NCBI RefSeq assembly: GCF_002940685.1
Contig: NZ_PNFP01000015.1
Coordinates: 62,001-126,000 of the forward strand
Origin: Ensifer adhaerens
Lineage (GTDB): Bacteria; Pseudomonadota; Alphaproteobacteria; Rhizobiales; Rhizobiaceae
Reading direction: 5' to 3'
Length of the DNA stretch: 64,000 nt
This document shows positions 1 through 8,450 of the stretch, one piece after another. The notes under the pieces were generated by a model. That model ran no database searches. It saw nothing but the letters and a program-made list of their open reading frames with translations, and had not been told where the DNA came from. Each line of letters starts with the position of its first letter. Positions within the stretch are counted from its first letter, which is position 1. Made by a program: the position numbers and the translations under genes.

Positions 1-1370
1 CAAGCTTGCCGGGCAGCCGCAGCTTGCGCACGGCGGTCTTGCGGTTGACTTCCTTTTCTTTGCGCCGGCGCACGCGTTCTTCGGCGCGCTCGACCACCCA
101 GTCGAGCAGCTTGTCGGCCTCTACCGGGTTATCGGTGAGGTAATGGTCGAAGGGGTCGCGCAGCGCGTTTTCGACAATCCGCTGGGCCTCGACCGTCGCA
201 AGCTTGTCCTTCGTCTGGCCGACGAATTCGGGCTCGCGGATGAAGACCGAGAGCATGCCGGCTGCCGAGATCATCACGTCGTCCGTGGTGATGATCGCCG
301 CGCGCTTGTTCTGCTTCAGTTCGGCGTAGTTCTTCAGGCCCTTCGTCAGCGCGATGCGGAAACCCGCCTCGTGCGTGCCGCCTTCGGGCGTCGGGATGGT
401 ATTGCAGTAGGAGTGGACCTGCTGGTCGCCGCCGTACCAGGTGACCGCCCATTCGAGCGAGCCATGGCCATTGGCCTTCTCCGACTTGCCGGCGAAGATT
501 TCGCGGGTGACGGTGAACTCCTTGCCGAGCGTTGCGGCGAGATAATCCTTGAGGCCGCCCGGGAAGTGGAAGACGGCTCTGTCCGGGATCTCCGAGCCTT
601 CCTGCAGCAACGACGGATCGCAGGACCAGCGGATTTCGACGCCGCCGAAGAGGTAGGCCTTGGAGCGCGCCATGCGGAACAGCCGGCCGGGCTCGAAATG
701 CGCATGCGGCCCGAAAATGTCCGGGTCCGGATGGAAGCGAACGCGGGTGCCGCGACGGTTGTGCACGTCGCCGAGCTCCTCAAGCCCGCCCTGCGGAATG
801 CCGCGGGAGAAGCGCTGGCGGTAGAGCTTGCGGTTGCGGGCGACCTCGACTTCGAGCGCATCGGAAAGCGCGTTGACGACCGAGACGCCGACGCCGTGCA
901 GGCCGCCCGAGGTCTCGTAGGCCTTGCCGTCGAACTTGCCGCCGGCATGAAGTACGGTCATGACGACTTCGAGCGTCGACTTGCCCGGGAATTTTGGATG
1001 GTTCTCGACCGGGATGCCGCGACCGTTGTCGGTGACGGTCAGGAAGCCCTCGGCATCGAGATTGACCTCGATGAAGTTCGCATGGCCGGCGACCGCTTCG
1101 TCCATCGAGTTGTCGATGACTTCGGCAAAGAGGTGGTGCAGCGCCTTTTCATCGGTGCCGCCGATATACATGCCCGGGCGACGGCGAACCGGCTCAAGGC
1201 CTTCGAGCACCTCGATCGCCGATGCATCGTAATCGCTGCCGTCGCTGCCTTTCGGGGCAGGGCGCGGTTCTTCGCGCGCGACAGGCGCCGCGGGCACGGC
1301 CGGCTTGGCGCTCGGCTGTACGGGCTTCGGTTGCTCGGGCATTGAGAAGAGGTCGCTGTTGTCGTCCATG
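1..1370 (-). CDS. parE: DNA topoisomerase IV subunit B (5' part, runs off the window)
   Basis: Type II topoisomerase ATPase subunit that decatenates sister chromosomes with ParC. The visible 456 codons begin at ATG 1370 on the minus strand; the gene continues left of base 1. A low-complexity Pro/Ala extension of about 40 residues beginning MDDNSDLF precedes the GHKL ATPase domain. Its motifs are EVIDNSMDEA (83-92, catalytic Glu and Mg-binding Asn), DNGRGIP (114-120) and GGLHGVGVSVVNALS (155-169). The transducer domain follows. GyrB shares all these motifs; I prefer ParE because of the acidic, proline-rich N-terminus I remember from rhizobial ParE. The C-terminal TOPRIM region is outside the window. 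Confidence 0.85.
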
Positions 1371-1618
1371 GGGCCGTTCGGATCGTTCCTGTCGTTCGGG
1401 AGTGCTTGAGGCCATAGCAAGCCCCAGGCTTTGCCGCCATCCCCCGGCGGTCGAATCACCTGAATTCTGCCAGACTCTCACAGGATACGCGAACAAAAGG
1501 AGAATTTTCTGGCGTCGGCCGCCGCCGTTCTTTCCCCGTGCGGCCGTATTGCAGGCCGAAGTGTTGCTTTGGGGAACGGCCAATGGCAAGGCTTGCAGGA
1601 TAAGAGGGAGCCCGTCAT

Positions 1619-2503
1619 TTGGCCGTGTCCACAACTGTTTTTCCGTTTCGCGCCGGCCTGTTCGCGCTGGCCTTGGCAATCGCCGCTTGGCCGGCGCAGG
1701 CTCAGGCACTGAAGCCTTACAAGGACGAGCTGTTCTCCTACGCCAAGGTGCTGGGCGAGGAGGACGGCGGAGACGACCTGACGGTCGATTATCAGGAACT
1801 GCGGGATATCAACGAGCGCGACGAAATTCCCGAGCGCCGGGTGAAGCGCGCCTATGTCTCGCTCGGCGTCAAGAGCGAACAGGTCAATGAAACGCTCGAT
1901 ATCGGCGGCCGTGCGCTTGACGTGACGCGCGTCGGTCCTGACCGCGGCGCCGGCTTCTCGGTCATCTTCATTCACGGCCGCGGTGGCGATCGCCGGCTTG
2001 GCGCCAACGACTTTTCCTTCGGCGGCAACTTCAACCGGCTGAAGAACCTCGCGGTCGCCAATGGCGGCACCTATTACGCGCCGAGCGTCCGGTCCTTCGA
2101 TACGGCAGGCGCCAGCGATATCGCGGGGCTGATCCGATACGCGTCCGAACGCTCCGGCGGCCGTCCGGTCGTGCTCGCCTGCGCCTCGATGGGCAGTTTT
2201 ATCTGCTGGGGCGTGTCGCGCGACGCGTCGGCCGTCGCCGCGCTTTCCGGCCTGATGGTGATGGGAGGCGCGAGCGACCCGGATTTCACGAAAAGCGCCG
2301 CCTACCAGGCAAGGCTCCCGATGTTCTTCAGCCATGGCAGCCGGGACAGCGTCTATCCCGCCGATGGTCAAAAGGCGCTCTACCGTTCGCTCAAGGCAAA
2401 GGGCTATCCTACGCGTTTCGTGCTCTTCGAAGGCGGCTCCCATGGCACGCCCGTGCGAATGACTGACTGGCGCGATGCCCTGAACTGGATCGGCAGCCGC
2501 TGA
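1619..2503 (+). CDS. Secreted alpha/beta hydrolase
   Basis: 294-residue predicted periplasmic serine hydrolase. Residues 1-30 form a signal peptide with a hydrophobic core (LFALALAIAAW) and an AQA cleavage site. An FIHGRGGD oxyanion loop (118-124) is followed by a nucleophile-elbow variant ACASMGS with Ser190, then Asp243 (GSRDSVY) and His275 (GGSHGTP), a complete catalytic triad in the usual order. The start is TTG at 1619, chosen because a purine-rich AGAGGGAG lies just upstream and it gives a full signal peptide; GTG 1625 is an alternative. It is divergent from parE. The substrate is unknown; a dienelactone-hydrolase or carboxylesterase type is likely. Confidence 0.7.
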   Translation: MAVSTTVFPFRAGLFALALAIAAWPAQAQALKPYKDELFSYAKVLGEEDGGDDLTVDYQELRDINERDEIPERRVKRAYVSLGVKSEQVNETLDIGGRALDVTRVGPDRGAGFSVIFIHGRGGDRRLGANDFSFGGNFNRLKNLAVANGGTYYAPSVRSFDTAGASDIAGLIRYASERSGGRPVVLACASMGSFICWGVSRDASAVAALSGLMVMGGASDPDFTKSAAYQARLPMFFSHGSRDSVYPADGQKALYRSLKAKGYPTRFVLFEGGSHGTPVRMTDWRDALNWIGSR

Positions 2504-2594
2504 GATCAGGCCCTGTCGCTCTGCATTTGTTAACCAGCACGGCAATTTCCGGGCAAGGCGCCCGCTCGCGTTTCCACTCTGGAAAGTTGAAGTC

Positions 2595-4073
2595 GTGATG
2601 ATACCGGCAACTATGGCTGGGATGGACTTCATGGACGCGCGCACCGAGACACGGCACGTTCCGCTGTGTGTGGATCTGGACGGCACTTTGCTGGCCGCCG
2701 ATACCCTGTGGGAAGGGGCGGCGATCATCCTGCTGCGCAATCCGCTGATGCTGTTTGCCATGTTGTTCTGGCTTTCGAAGGGCAAGGCACGGCTGAAGCA
2801 TGAAGTGGCGCTGCGGTCCGACCGCAGGGCGGAAGACTGGCCCTACCGCCAGGCCGTCATCGACCGGCTCGCGCAGGAGAAGAAGACGGGACGCGAGCTG
2901 GTGCTGGTCACCGGTGCCGCGCCCTCCGTGGCAAAGGACATTGCCGCGCATGTCGGCATTTTTTCCTCGGTCATGCATTCGACGGACGAACTCAACCTGA
3001 CGAGCAGCCGCAAGCGTCAGGCGCTGGTCGAACGCTTCGGCGACGGCGCCTTCGACTATATGGGCAACAGCCGCGACGACATCGCTGTCTTCGAGGTGGC
3101 GCGCCGCGCGATCGTGGTCTCGCCCGATGCCGCCGCGGAGAAATGGCGCCGCAACCATGACGCCGAACGGCTCGATACGGGCAAGGTGAGTGTGCTCGCG
3201 CCGCTGAAATCGATCCGGGTGCATCAATGGGCGAAGAATGTGCTTATCGGCGTGCCGATGATCCTCAATCACGAGGTGCTGCACCTCGATGCGATCGTCA
3301 GCGTCGTCATCGCCTTCTTCGCCTTCAGCTTCCTCGCCTCCGCCGTCTACGTCATCAACGATCTCTCGGACCTTGCCAACGATCGCCGCCATGCGAAGAA
3401 ACGCTTCAGGCCGCTCGCCAGCGGACAGATGTCCGTGCCGACGGCGCTGGTGCTCGCCGGCTGCCTCATCGTCGCATCCATGGCGCTCACCCTTCTCTTG
3501 CCCTGGAAATTTGCCGGGGTGCTCGCCTTTTATGCTTGCGCCACGACGGCCTATACCTTCGTGCTGAAACGCAAGCTGCTTGTCGACGTGTTCACGCTCG
3601 CCGGTCTTTACACCACCCGCATCGTTGCCGGCGCGGCAGCCACCGGCACGGAACTCTCCTTCTGGCTGGTGTCCTTTGCGATCTTCTTCTTCCTCAGCCT
3701 CGCGCTGGTGAAGCGCTATGTCGAGCTGCACGAGTTCGAGGACAAGGACGGCGGCAATGTGCCGGGGCGCGGTTATCTCGCCGTCGATTTCGAGATGGTA
3801 GGCCAGGCCGGTGTCGCTTCGGCTTTCACCTCGGCGCTCGTCCTCGCGCTCTACGTGCACAGCAAGGAGCTGCAGGAGATGTACACCACGCCCTGGGCGT
3901 TGTGGCCACTCTGCCCGCTGGTGCTTTATATGTTGCTGCGCATCTGGATGCTCGCCCGCCGCGGCATGCTGCATGAGGATCCGGTCGTGTTCATCATGCG
4001 CGACTGGCGCAGCCAACTGACCATGCTGATCGGCGCGCTGCTGATCCTTTTTGGAGCCATCGGGCCGCAATGA
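2595..4073 (+). CDS. HAD phosphatase - UbiA prenyltransferase fusion (putative polyprenyl-phosphate pentose synthase)
   Basis: 492 residues with two domains. Residues about 22-195 are a HAD-type hydrolase: motif I is DLDGTLL (Asp27, Asp29), and the motif IV region is YMGNSRDDIAVF. From about residue 204 a UbiA-family membrane domain begins (VHQWAKNVLIGVP), with the prenyl-diphosphate/Mg motif NDLSDLANDRRH (from about 255), then DVFTLAGLYTTRI and 7-9 hydrophobic segments. In mycobacteria the UbiA relative Rv3806c transfers phosphoribose to decaprenyl phosphate and a separate phosphatase then removes the 5-phosphate; here both activities may sit on one chain (inference). The last 4 bases overlap the next gene (ATGA), a DprE1-like oxidase, which supports a lipid-linked pentose pathway rather than quinone synthesis. 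Confidence 0.8.
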   Translation: MMIPATMAGMDFMDARTETRHVPLCVDLDGTLLAADTLWEGAAIILLRNPLMLFAMLFWLSKGKARLKHEVALRSDRRAEDWPYRQAVIDRLAQEKKTGRELVLVTGAAPSVAKDIAAHVGIFSSVMHSTDELNLTSSRKRQALVERFGDGAFDYMGNSRDDIAVFEVARRAIVVSPDAAAEKWRRNHDAERLDTGKVSVLAPLKSIRVHQWAKNVLIGVPMILNHEVLHLDAIVSVVIAFFAFSFLASAVYVINDLSDLANDRRHAKKRFRPLASGQMSVPTALVLAGCLIVASMALTLLLPWKFAGVLAFYACATTAYTFVLKRKLLVDVFTLAGLYTTRIVAGAAATGTELSFWLVSFAIFFFLSLALVKRYVELHEFEDKDGGNVPGRGYLAVDFEMVGQAGVASAFTSALVLALYVHSKELQEMYTTPWALWPLCPLVLYMLLRIWMLARRGMLHEDPVVFIMRDWRSQLTMLIGALLILFGAIGPQ

Positions 4074-5392
4074 CCCTTGAAGACCATGAAAGCTGGGGCC
4101 GCATCGACAATCGCGTGCGGCCTGGAATTTCGCCTGACGACTACGAAGACCGGCTCGGCACGTTGGAACCGCAAGGTTATTTGCCCTTCGGCAACGGTCG
4201 CAGCTATGGCGACAGCTGCCACAACGATCAGGGTCATCTGATCGAGAGCCGTCGGCACGGGCGCATCCTGGCGTTTGATCCCGGCACCGGCATGATGACC
4301 TGCGAGGCCGGCGTGACGTTGCGCGCGGTGTTGGAGCGGGCGATCGAGCACCGGTTCTTCCTGCCGGTGACGCCCGGCACGGCCTTCGTTACCGTCGGCG
4401 GTGCGGTTGCAAACGACGTGCACGGCAAGAACCACCACGCGCGCGGCACCTTCGGCAACCATGTGACGGCTTTCAGGCTGCTGCGCTCGACTGGCGAGCG
4501 GCTGACCTGCTCGCCAGTCGAGAATCCGGAGCTTTACGCCGCGACCATCGGCGGCATGGGGCTGACGGGGCTGATCCTCACCGTCGATCTCCGATTGATG
4601 AAGGTGCCGTCGCCCCATGTGCAGCAGCACGCGATCCGCTTCGAAAACCTGGACCGATACTTTGCCCTCGTCGACGGCGTCGACGCCGAGCATGAATACT
4701 CCGTCGCCTGGATCGACCAGCTCGCCACCGGCGCGCGCATGGGCAGGGGCGTGCTTCTGGCCGGCGACCATGCCGACGGTTCCTGCGAACTGCCCGACAT
4801 TCCCAAGGGCCTGAAACTCTCGGTGCCGTTTTCGCCGCCGTTCAACCTCTTGAACCGGGCAACGCTCAAGGGCTTCAACGAGTACTATTTCCGCAAGGTG
4901 AAGCCGGGAGAGACGGTGACGACCGTTCCCTGGACCTCCTACTTCTATCCGCTCGATGCCATCGGCGCCTGGAACCGGCTCTATGGTCCGCGCGGCCTCT
5001 ACCAGCATCAGAGCGTCTATCCCGCCGAGAATGCGCCGGAAATTACGGCCAGGCTCATGGAAGCCGCCCGCCAGGCCGGCCATGCGTCGTTCCTGACGAT
5101 CCTGAAGCGGTTCGGCGACATCGGCTCCCGGGGCATGCTGTCCTTCCCGCGTCCCGGTTTTACTTTGACGCTGGACTTCGCCAATCAAGGTGAACGGACA
5201 GTAAAGCTGCTCGATGCGCTCGATCGTATCGTCATCGAGGCCGGCGGTGCGATCAATCCTTACAAGGATGCCCGTATGAGTCCGCAAGTCTTTGAAAAAT
5301 CATTTCCTTTGTGGAGATTGCTTGAAGCCCAGCGCGACCCGGCGCTCGTTTCAAACTTCTGGAAGCGCACGGCTCTGGCTTTGCCAGAATGA
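4070..5392 (+). CDS. DprE1-like FAD-dependent oxidase (decaprenylphosphoryl-ribose 2'-epimerase subunit homologue)
   Basis: 440-residue FAD-binding PCMH/ALO-type oxidoreductase. FAD motifs closely resemble mycobacterial DprE1: GRSYGDS (43-49), NDVHGKNHHARGTFGNH (about 120-136) and IGGMGLTGLI (about 161-170). DprE1 oxidises the 2'-OH of decaprenylphosphoryl ribose so that a partner reductase (DprE2) can return it as the arabinose epimer. The C-terminal INPYKDARMSPQVF region fits the family's substrate domain. ATG overlaps the stop of the HAD-UbiA gene, so the two are translationally coupled. No obvious DprE2-type classical SDR is adjacent; the extended SDR at 5923 may or may not fill that role. 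A Nod-factor arabinosylation role like Azorhizobium noeH is possible, but no nod genes are here. Confidence 0.8.
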   Translation: MTLEDHESWGRIDNRVRPGISPDDYEDRLGTLEPQGYLPFGNGRSYGDSCHNDQGHLIESRRHGRILAFDPGTGMMTCEAGVTLRAVLERAIEHRFFLPVTPGTAFVTVGGAVANDVHGKNHHARGTFGNHVTAFRLLRSTGERLTCSPVENPELYAATIGGMGLTGLILTVDLRLMKVPSPHVQQHAIRFENLDRYFALVDGVDAEHEYSVAWIDQLATGARMGRGVLLAGDHADGSCELPDIPKGLKLSVPFSPPFNLLNRATLKGFNEYYFRKVKPGETVTTVPWTSYFYPLDAIGAWNRLYGPRGLYQHQSVYPAENAPEITARLMEAARQAGHASFLTILKRFGDIGSRGMLSFPRPGFTLTLDFANQGERTVKLLDALDRIVIEAGGAINPYKDARMSPQVFEKSFPLWRLLEAQRDPALVSNFWKRTALALPE

Positions 5393-5485
5393 GAATGCAG
5401 ACAATTTTATTCAATTAAATGCGCAAACTTCACGGAATATCCGTCTCTTGCCCGTAAGTAGATTTTCGGGACTGGGAGTAAAACT

Positions 5486-5926
5486 ATGAAATATATTCCA
5501 TTCATTCTCTTTACGGTGCTGACCAACGCCGCCGCTCAGCTGATGCTGAAGCAGGGCATGATGACGCTCGGGCCGATTTCGATGACTGCCGAAACCGCAA
5601 TCGTCCGGCTGTTTCAGATCGTCTTCAACCCTTGGGTCTTTGCCGGCCTTGCGACCTTCGTCATCTCGATGGCGTCGCATCTCTACGTGCTGTCCAAGGT
5701 CGAGCTTTCCTTTGCCTATCCGTTCCTGAGCCTCGCATACGTCGCCGTCGCGGTCTTTGCCTATTTCGTCTTTCGCGAAGACCTCAACGCCTGGCGCGTC
5801 GCCGGCATCGCGCTGATCTGCGCGGGGACCGTTCTTATCGCCCAGTCGGGCATCTCATCCCATGCCGACGACAAGCCGGCCGAGACCGCCGGGGTGAGCA
5901 CCGCAGAATTCGGGAGCAAGTCATGA
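5486..5926 (+). CDS. Half-size SMR/EamA-type transporter, ArnE/ArnF-like putative lipid-sugar flippase
   Basis: 146 residues with four hydrophobic helices (about 3-22, 50-70, 76-97, 102-120) and a short polar C-terminal tail. The AAAQLMLKQG segment in helix 1 and the YPFLSLAYV segment in helix 3 match the small EamA/SMR-like proteins to which ArnE and ArnF (undecaprenyl-phosphate-aminoarabinose flippase) belong. Such proteins work as homo- or heterodimers; only one copy is present here. Its place between a polyprenyl-phosphate sugar synthase/oxidase pair and an epimerase suggests that it flips the lipid-linked sugar to the periplasm (inference). A 93-bp gap precedes it, the largest in the operon, so an internal promoter is possible. 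Its stop overlaps the next start (ATGA). Confidence 0.65.
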   Translation: MKYIPFILFTVLTNAAAQLMLKQGMMTLGPISMTAETAIVRLFQIVFNPWVFAGLATFVISMASHLYVLSKVELSFAYPFLSLAYVAVAVFAYFVFREDLNAWRVAGIALICAGTVLIAQSGISSHADDKPAETAGVSTAEFGSKS

Positions 5927-6933
5927 AACACATCATCTTTGGTGGCGACGGTTTCGTTGGCCGTCACCTGGCGGAACGCCTCGTCAAGGACGGCGAGGAA
6001 GTGGTCGTTGCCGATATCGTCAAGTCCGAGCTGCCGCATTACGGCCGCGTGCGCTTCGTTCATTGCGACGTGACCGATCCGGAGGCGGTGCTGAAGGTTG
6101 GCATCGGCGCTGACGACATGGTCTACAACATGGCGGCCAAGATGCTGTCGCCGCTGCAGATCCGCTCGAAGCGCTGGGAGTTCTTCTGGCCCGTCAATTA
6201 CTACGGTGCCGAGAACATCATGAAGGCCATGGACGCCGCCGGCGCGTCGCGCCTGGTGCAGTTCACCACCGACATGATCTACGGCCACACGGTGCAATCG
6301 CCGCAGACCGAAGACCATCCGGCAAGGCCGCTCGGCGAATACGGCAAGTCGAAATGGGCGACCGAGCAACTCGCTGTGCAATGGCGCAAGCAGGGCATGA
6401 ACATTTCGATCTTCCGCCCGCGCCTGATCATCGGCCCCGGCCGCCTCGGCATTCTGGAAAAACTGTTCAAGCTGATCGATCTGAACCTGCCGGTGCCGAT
6501 GATCGGCTCGGGCAAGGTGCCCTACCAGTTCATCTCGGTCTTCGATTGCGCCGAAGCCGCACGTCTTGCCTGGAAGGGCGGCGTTCCGAACGAAGCTTAC
6601 AATCTCGGCTCCGACAATCCGCCTTCGGTGCGCGAGCTGCTGGGCAACCTGATCAAGCATGCCGGCTCGAAGTCGTTCCTGCTGCCGACACCCGCCTTTG
6701 CGGTGAAGCAGACGCTCGCCTTCTTCGACCTGGTCAACAAGCCGATCATGGATCCGGAGCAGTATCTGATCGCCGACGAGATGTGCGTACGCGAGACCGG
6801 CAAGCTCAAGCGCGAGCTCGGCTGGCGCGCGGAGTTCAACGATGGCGACATGCTGATCGCCGCCTATGACGAATATCGGGCCAAGAAGATGGGCGCGGCA
6901 GTTCCTGCAGCTGTCGCCGTTCCGGCCGAATGA
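5923..6933 (+). CDS. NAD-dependent epimerase/dehydratase (extended SDR)
   Basis: 336 residues. Rossmann NAD motif GGDGFVGRHL (7-16), FTTDMIYG with the catalytic Thr (about 115-116), and the Tyr140-x3-Lys144 pair in EYGKSK mark an active extended SDR. A sugar-binding C-terminal part includes RPRLIIGPGR and an AYNLGSDNPPSVRELL segment typical of nucleotide-sugar or lipid-linked sugar epimerases. The open frame extends well upstream, but ATG 5923 overlaps the previous stop as ATGA and starts exactly at the beta-alpha-beta fold, so I chose it. The substrate is unknown; the lipid-linked pentose made by the upstream genes is the contextual guess. It could replace the missing DprE2 reductase or act in a tailoring step. 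Confidence 0.75.
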   Translation: MKHIIFGGDGFVGRHLAERLVKDGEEVVVADIVKSELPHYGRVRFVHCDVTDPEAVLKVGIGADDMVYNMAAKMLSPLQIRSKRWEFFWPVNYYGAENIMKAMDAAGASRLVQFTTDMIYGHTVQSPQTEDHPARPLGEYGKSKWATEQLAVQWRKQGMNISIFRPRLIIGPGRLGILEKLFKLIDLNLPVPMIGSGKVPYQFISVFDCAEAARLAWKGGVPNEAYNLGSDNPPSVRELLGNLIKHAGSKSFLLPTPAFAVKQTLAFFDLVNKPIMDPEQYLIADEMCVRETGKLKRELGWRAEFNDGDMLIAAYDEYRAKKMGAAVPAAVAVPAE

Positions 6934-6944
6934 GGGGAGAGATC

Positions 6945-8396
6945 ATGCTGGACAGACCGAACCGTATTGCCGTTGCCGCCCCCTCGCTCGATGGCGGCGT
7001 TGCCAGGCCCGATCTCGTCACCGTCGAACAGGCGAAAGCCATGTCGATCGGCGACATCACCACGGCCTTCAAGGAGCACCTGAACCCCGGCCAGTTGCAC
7101 TTCATGAAGCTTCTCGGCTTCCACAAGGTGAAGATCGAGAGCGCAGAAGGCATGTTCTATACCGACCAGAACGGCCGCAAGATCCTCGATTTCTTCGGTG
7201 GCTTCGGCTCGCTCGCCTTCGGCCACAACCATCGGCGCATTCTCGAAGCCCGCCAGAAGTTCCAGGATGAGAAGCGCCACGAGATTGCGATCGCCTTCAT
7301 GTCGCAATACGCAGCAGCACTGGCAAAGAACATCGCTGCCTGCTCGCCTGGCGATCTCGACATGGTCTTCCTCGGCTCCTCCGGCTCGGAAGCGATGGAG
7401 GCGGCGGTCAAGCTCGCCGAGCGTGCCGCCGGTCCGAAGCGGCCGAAGGTCGTCTATGCCGAGAATTCCTTCCACGGCAAGACCAAGGGCGTGCTCGCCA
7501 TCACCGACGGCCAGCTCTATCGCGCCGACTTCAAGCTCACCGACAACACCGTGCGCGTGCCCTTCGCCGATATCGACGCGGTGGAGAGCGCCTTCAAGTC
7601 GGACCCGGAAATCGGCGTGATCGTGCTCGAAACCATCCAGGGCGGCGGCGGCATCATCCAGGCGTCGGCCGAGTACTGGCAGAAGCTGCGCGCGCTCTGC
7701 GACAAATATGGCGTTCTCTGGGTCGCCGACGAGGTGCAGTGCGGTTATGGCCGCTCCGGCCGCTTCTATGCCTTCGAGCACTACGGGGTCGTGCCTGACG
7801 TGACGGCACTCGCCAAGTCGCTCGGCGCCGGCAAGGCCGCTGTCGGTGCGATGATCGCGCGCCGCGAAGTCTATATGAAGGCCTATGGCACGTCGAAGAC
7901 GGCGATGATCCATGCGATGGCGACCTTCGGCGGCATGGGCGAGGCCTGCGTGACCGCGATCGAAGGCATCAATGTACTCTACGACGAACACCTGATCGAT
8001 CGCGCCGCCGACAGCGGCAGCTACCTGCTCGACCGTCTGCAGGCGCTGAAGGCGAAGTATCCGAAGATCATCAAGGACGTACGTGGCCAGGGGCTGATGA
8101 TCGGTCTGGAATTCCAGGACTTCAGCCAGACGCTGCCGATGGTGCTGCGCCCTGTTGTCTCGATGCTCGACGACAAGCTGAAAGGCTCGCTCTCCGGCTT
8201 CATCGGTGCGCTGCTGCTGCGCGACTACGATGTGCTGGTCGCCTTTACCGAATACAATCGCAACGTCATCCGGCTCGAGCCGCCGCTGATCTGCGAGCGC
8301 GCCCATGTCGACCAGTTTATTTCAGCGCTCGACGAGCTGCTCGGTCGCGGTATCGTGGGGATCGTCAAGGGCTTTCTCGAAAGTCAGATCGGCTAA
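6945..8396 (+). CDS. Class III (PLP-dependent) aminotransferase
   Basis: 483 residues, fold-type I PLP enzyme. Visible landmarks are LGSSGSEAMEAAVKLA (phosphate-binding loop), the DEVQCGYGRSG cofactor Asp, and LAKSLGAGK with the Schiff-base Lys291. I chose ATG 6945 because GAGGGGAGAG lies just upstream; ATG 6930 would add five residues and overlap the previous stop. Class III enzymes act on omega-amines or on aldehydes. HpnO of hopanoid synthesis belongs to this group and aminates a lipid-linked ribose, which is suggestive in this operon. The final acceptor is unknown. Last gene of the five-gene operon; a hairpin follows the stop. Confidence 0.75.
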   Translation: MLDRPNRIAVAAPSLDGGVARPDLVTVEQAKAMSIGDITTAFKEHLNPGQLHFMKLLGFHKVKIESAEGMFYTDQNGRKILDFFGGFGSLAFGHNHRRILEARQKFQDEKRHEIAIAFMSQYAAALAKNIAACSPGDLDMVFLGSSGSEAMEAAVKLAERAAGPKRPKVVYAENSFHGKTKGVLAITDGQLYRADFKLTDNTVRVPFADIDAVESAFKSDPEIGVIVLETIQGGGGIIQASAEYWQKLRALCDKYGVLWVADEVQCGYGRSGRFYAFEHYGVVPDVTALAKSLGAGKAAVGAMIARREVYMKAYGTSKTAMIHAMATFGGMGEACVTAIEGINVLYDEHLIDRAADSGSYLLDRLQALKAKYPKIIKDVRGQGLMIGLEFQDFSQTLPMVLRPVVSMLDDKLKGSLSGFIGALLLRDYDVLVAFTEYNRNVIRLEPPLICERAHVDQFISALDELLGRGIVGIVKGFLESQIG

Positions 8397-8419
8397 GCGA
8401 CGGACAGATCGATCCGACG

Positions 8420-8450
8420 AAGGGCAGGGGTGCTCAGCGCCTCTGCCCTT
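8420..8450. terminator. Shared hairpin between convergent genes
   Basis: AAGGGCAG (8420-8427) pairs with CTGCCCTT (8443-8450), extended inward by G-C and G-U pairs. It lies just after the aminotransferase stop and overlaps the last codons of the convergent yceI-like gene. Only a short T run follows on the plus strand, so termination strength is uncertain. Confidence 0.45.

Noticed and set aside
6945-8396. Assignment of the aminotransferase as HpnO of hopanoid synthesis
   Set aside because: No squalene-hopene cyclase, hpnH or hpnG gene nearby; only the general class is supported.
2595-8396. Assignment as Nod-factor arabinosylation genes (noe type)
   Set aside because: No nod or noe gene and no nod-box in the window; the similarity is at the level of enzyme family only.
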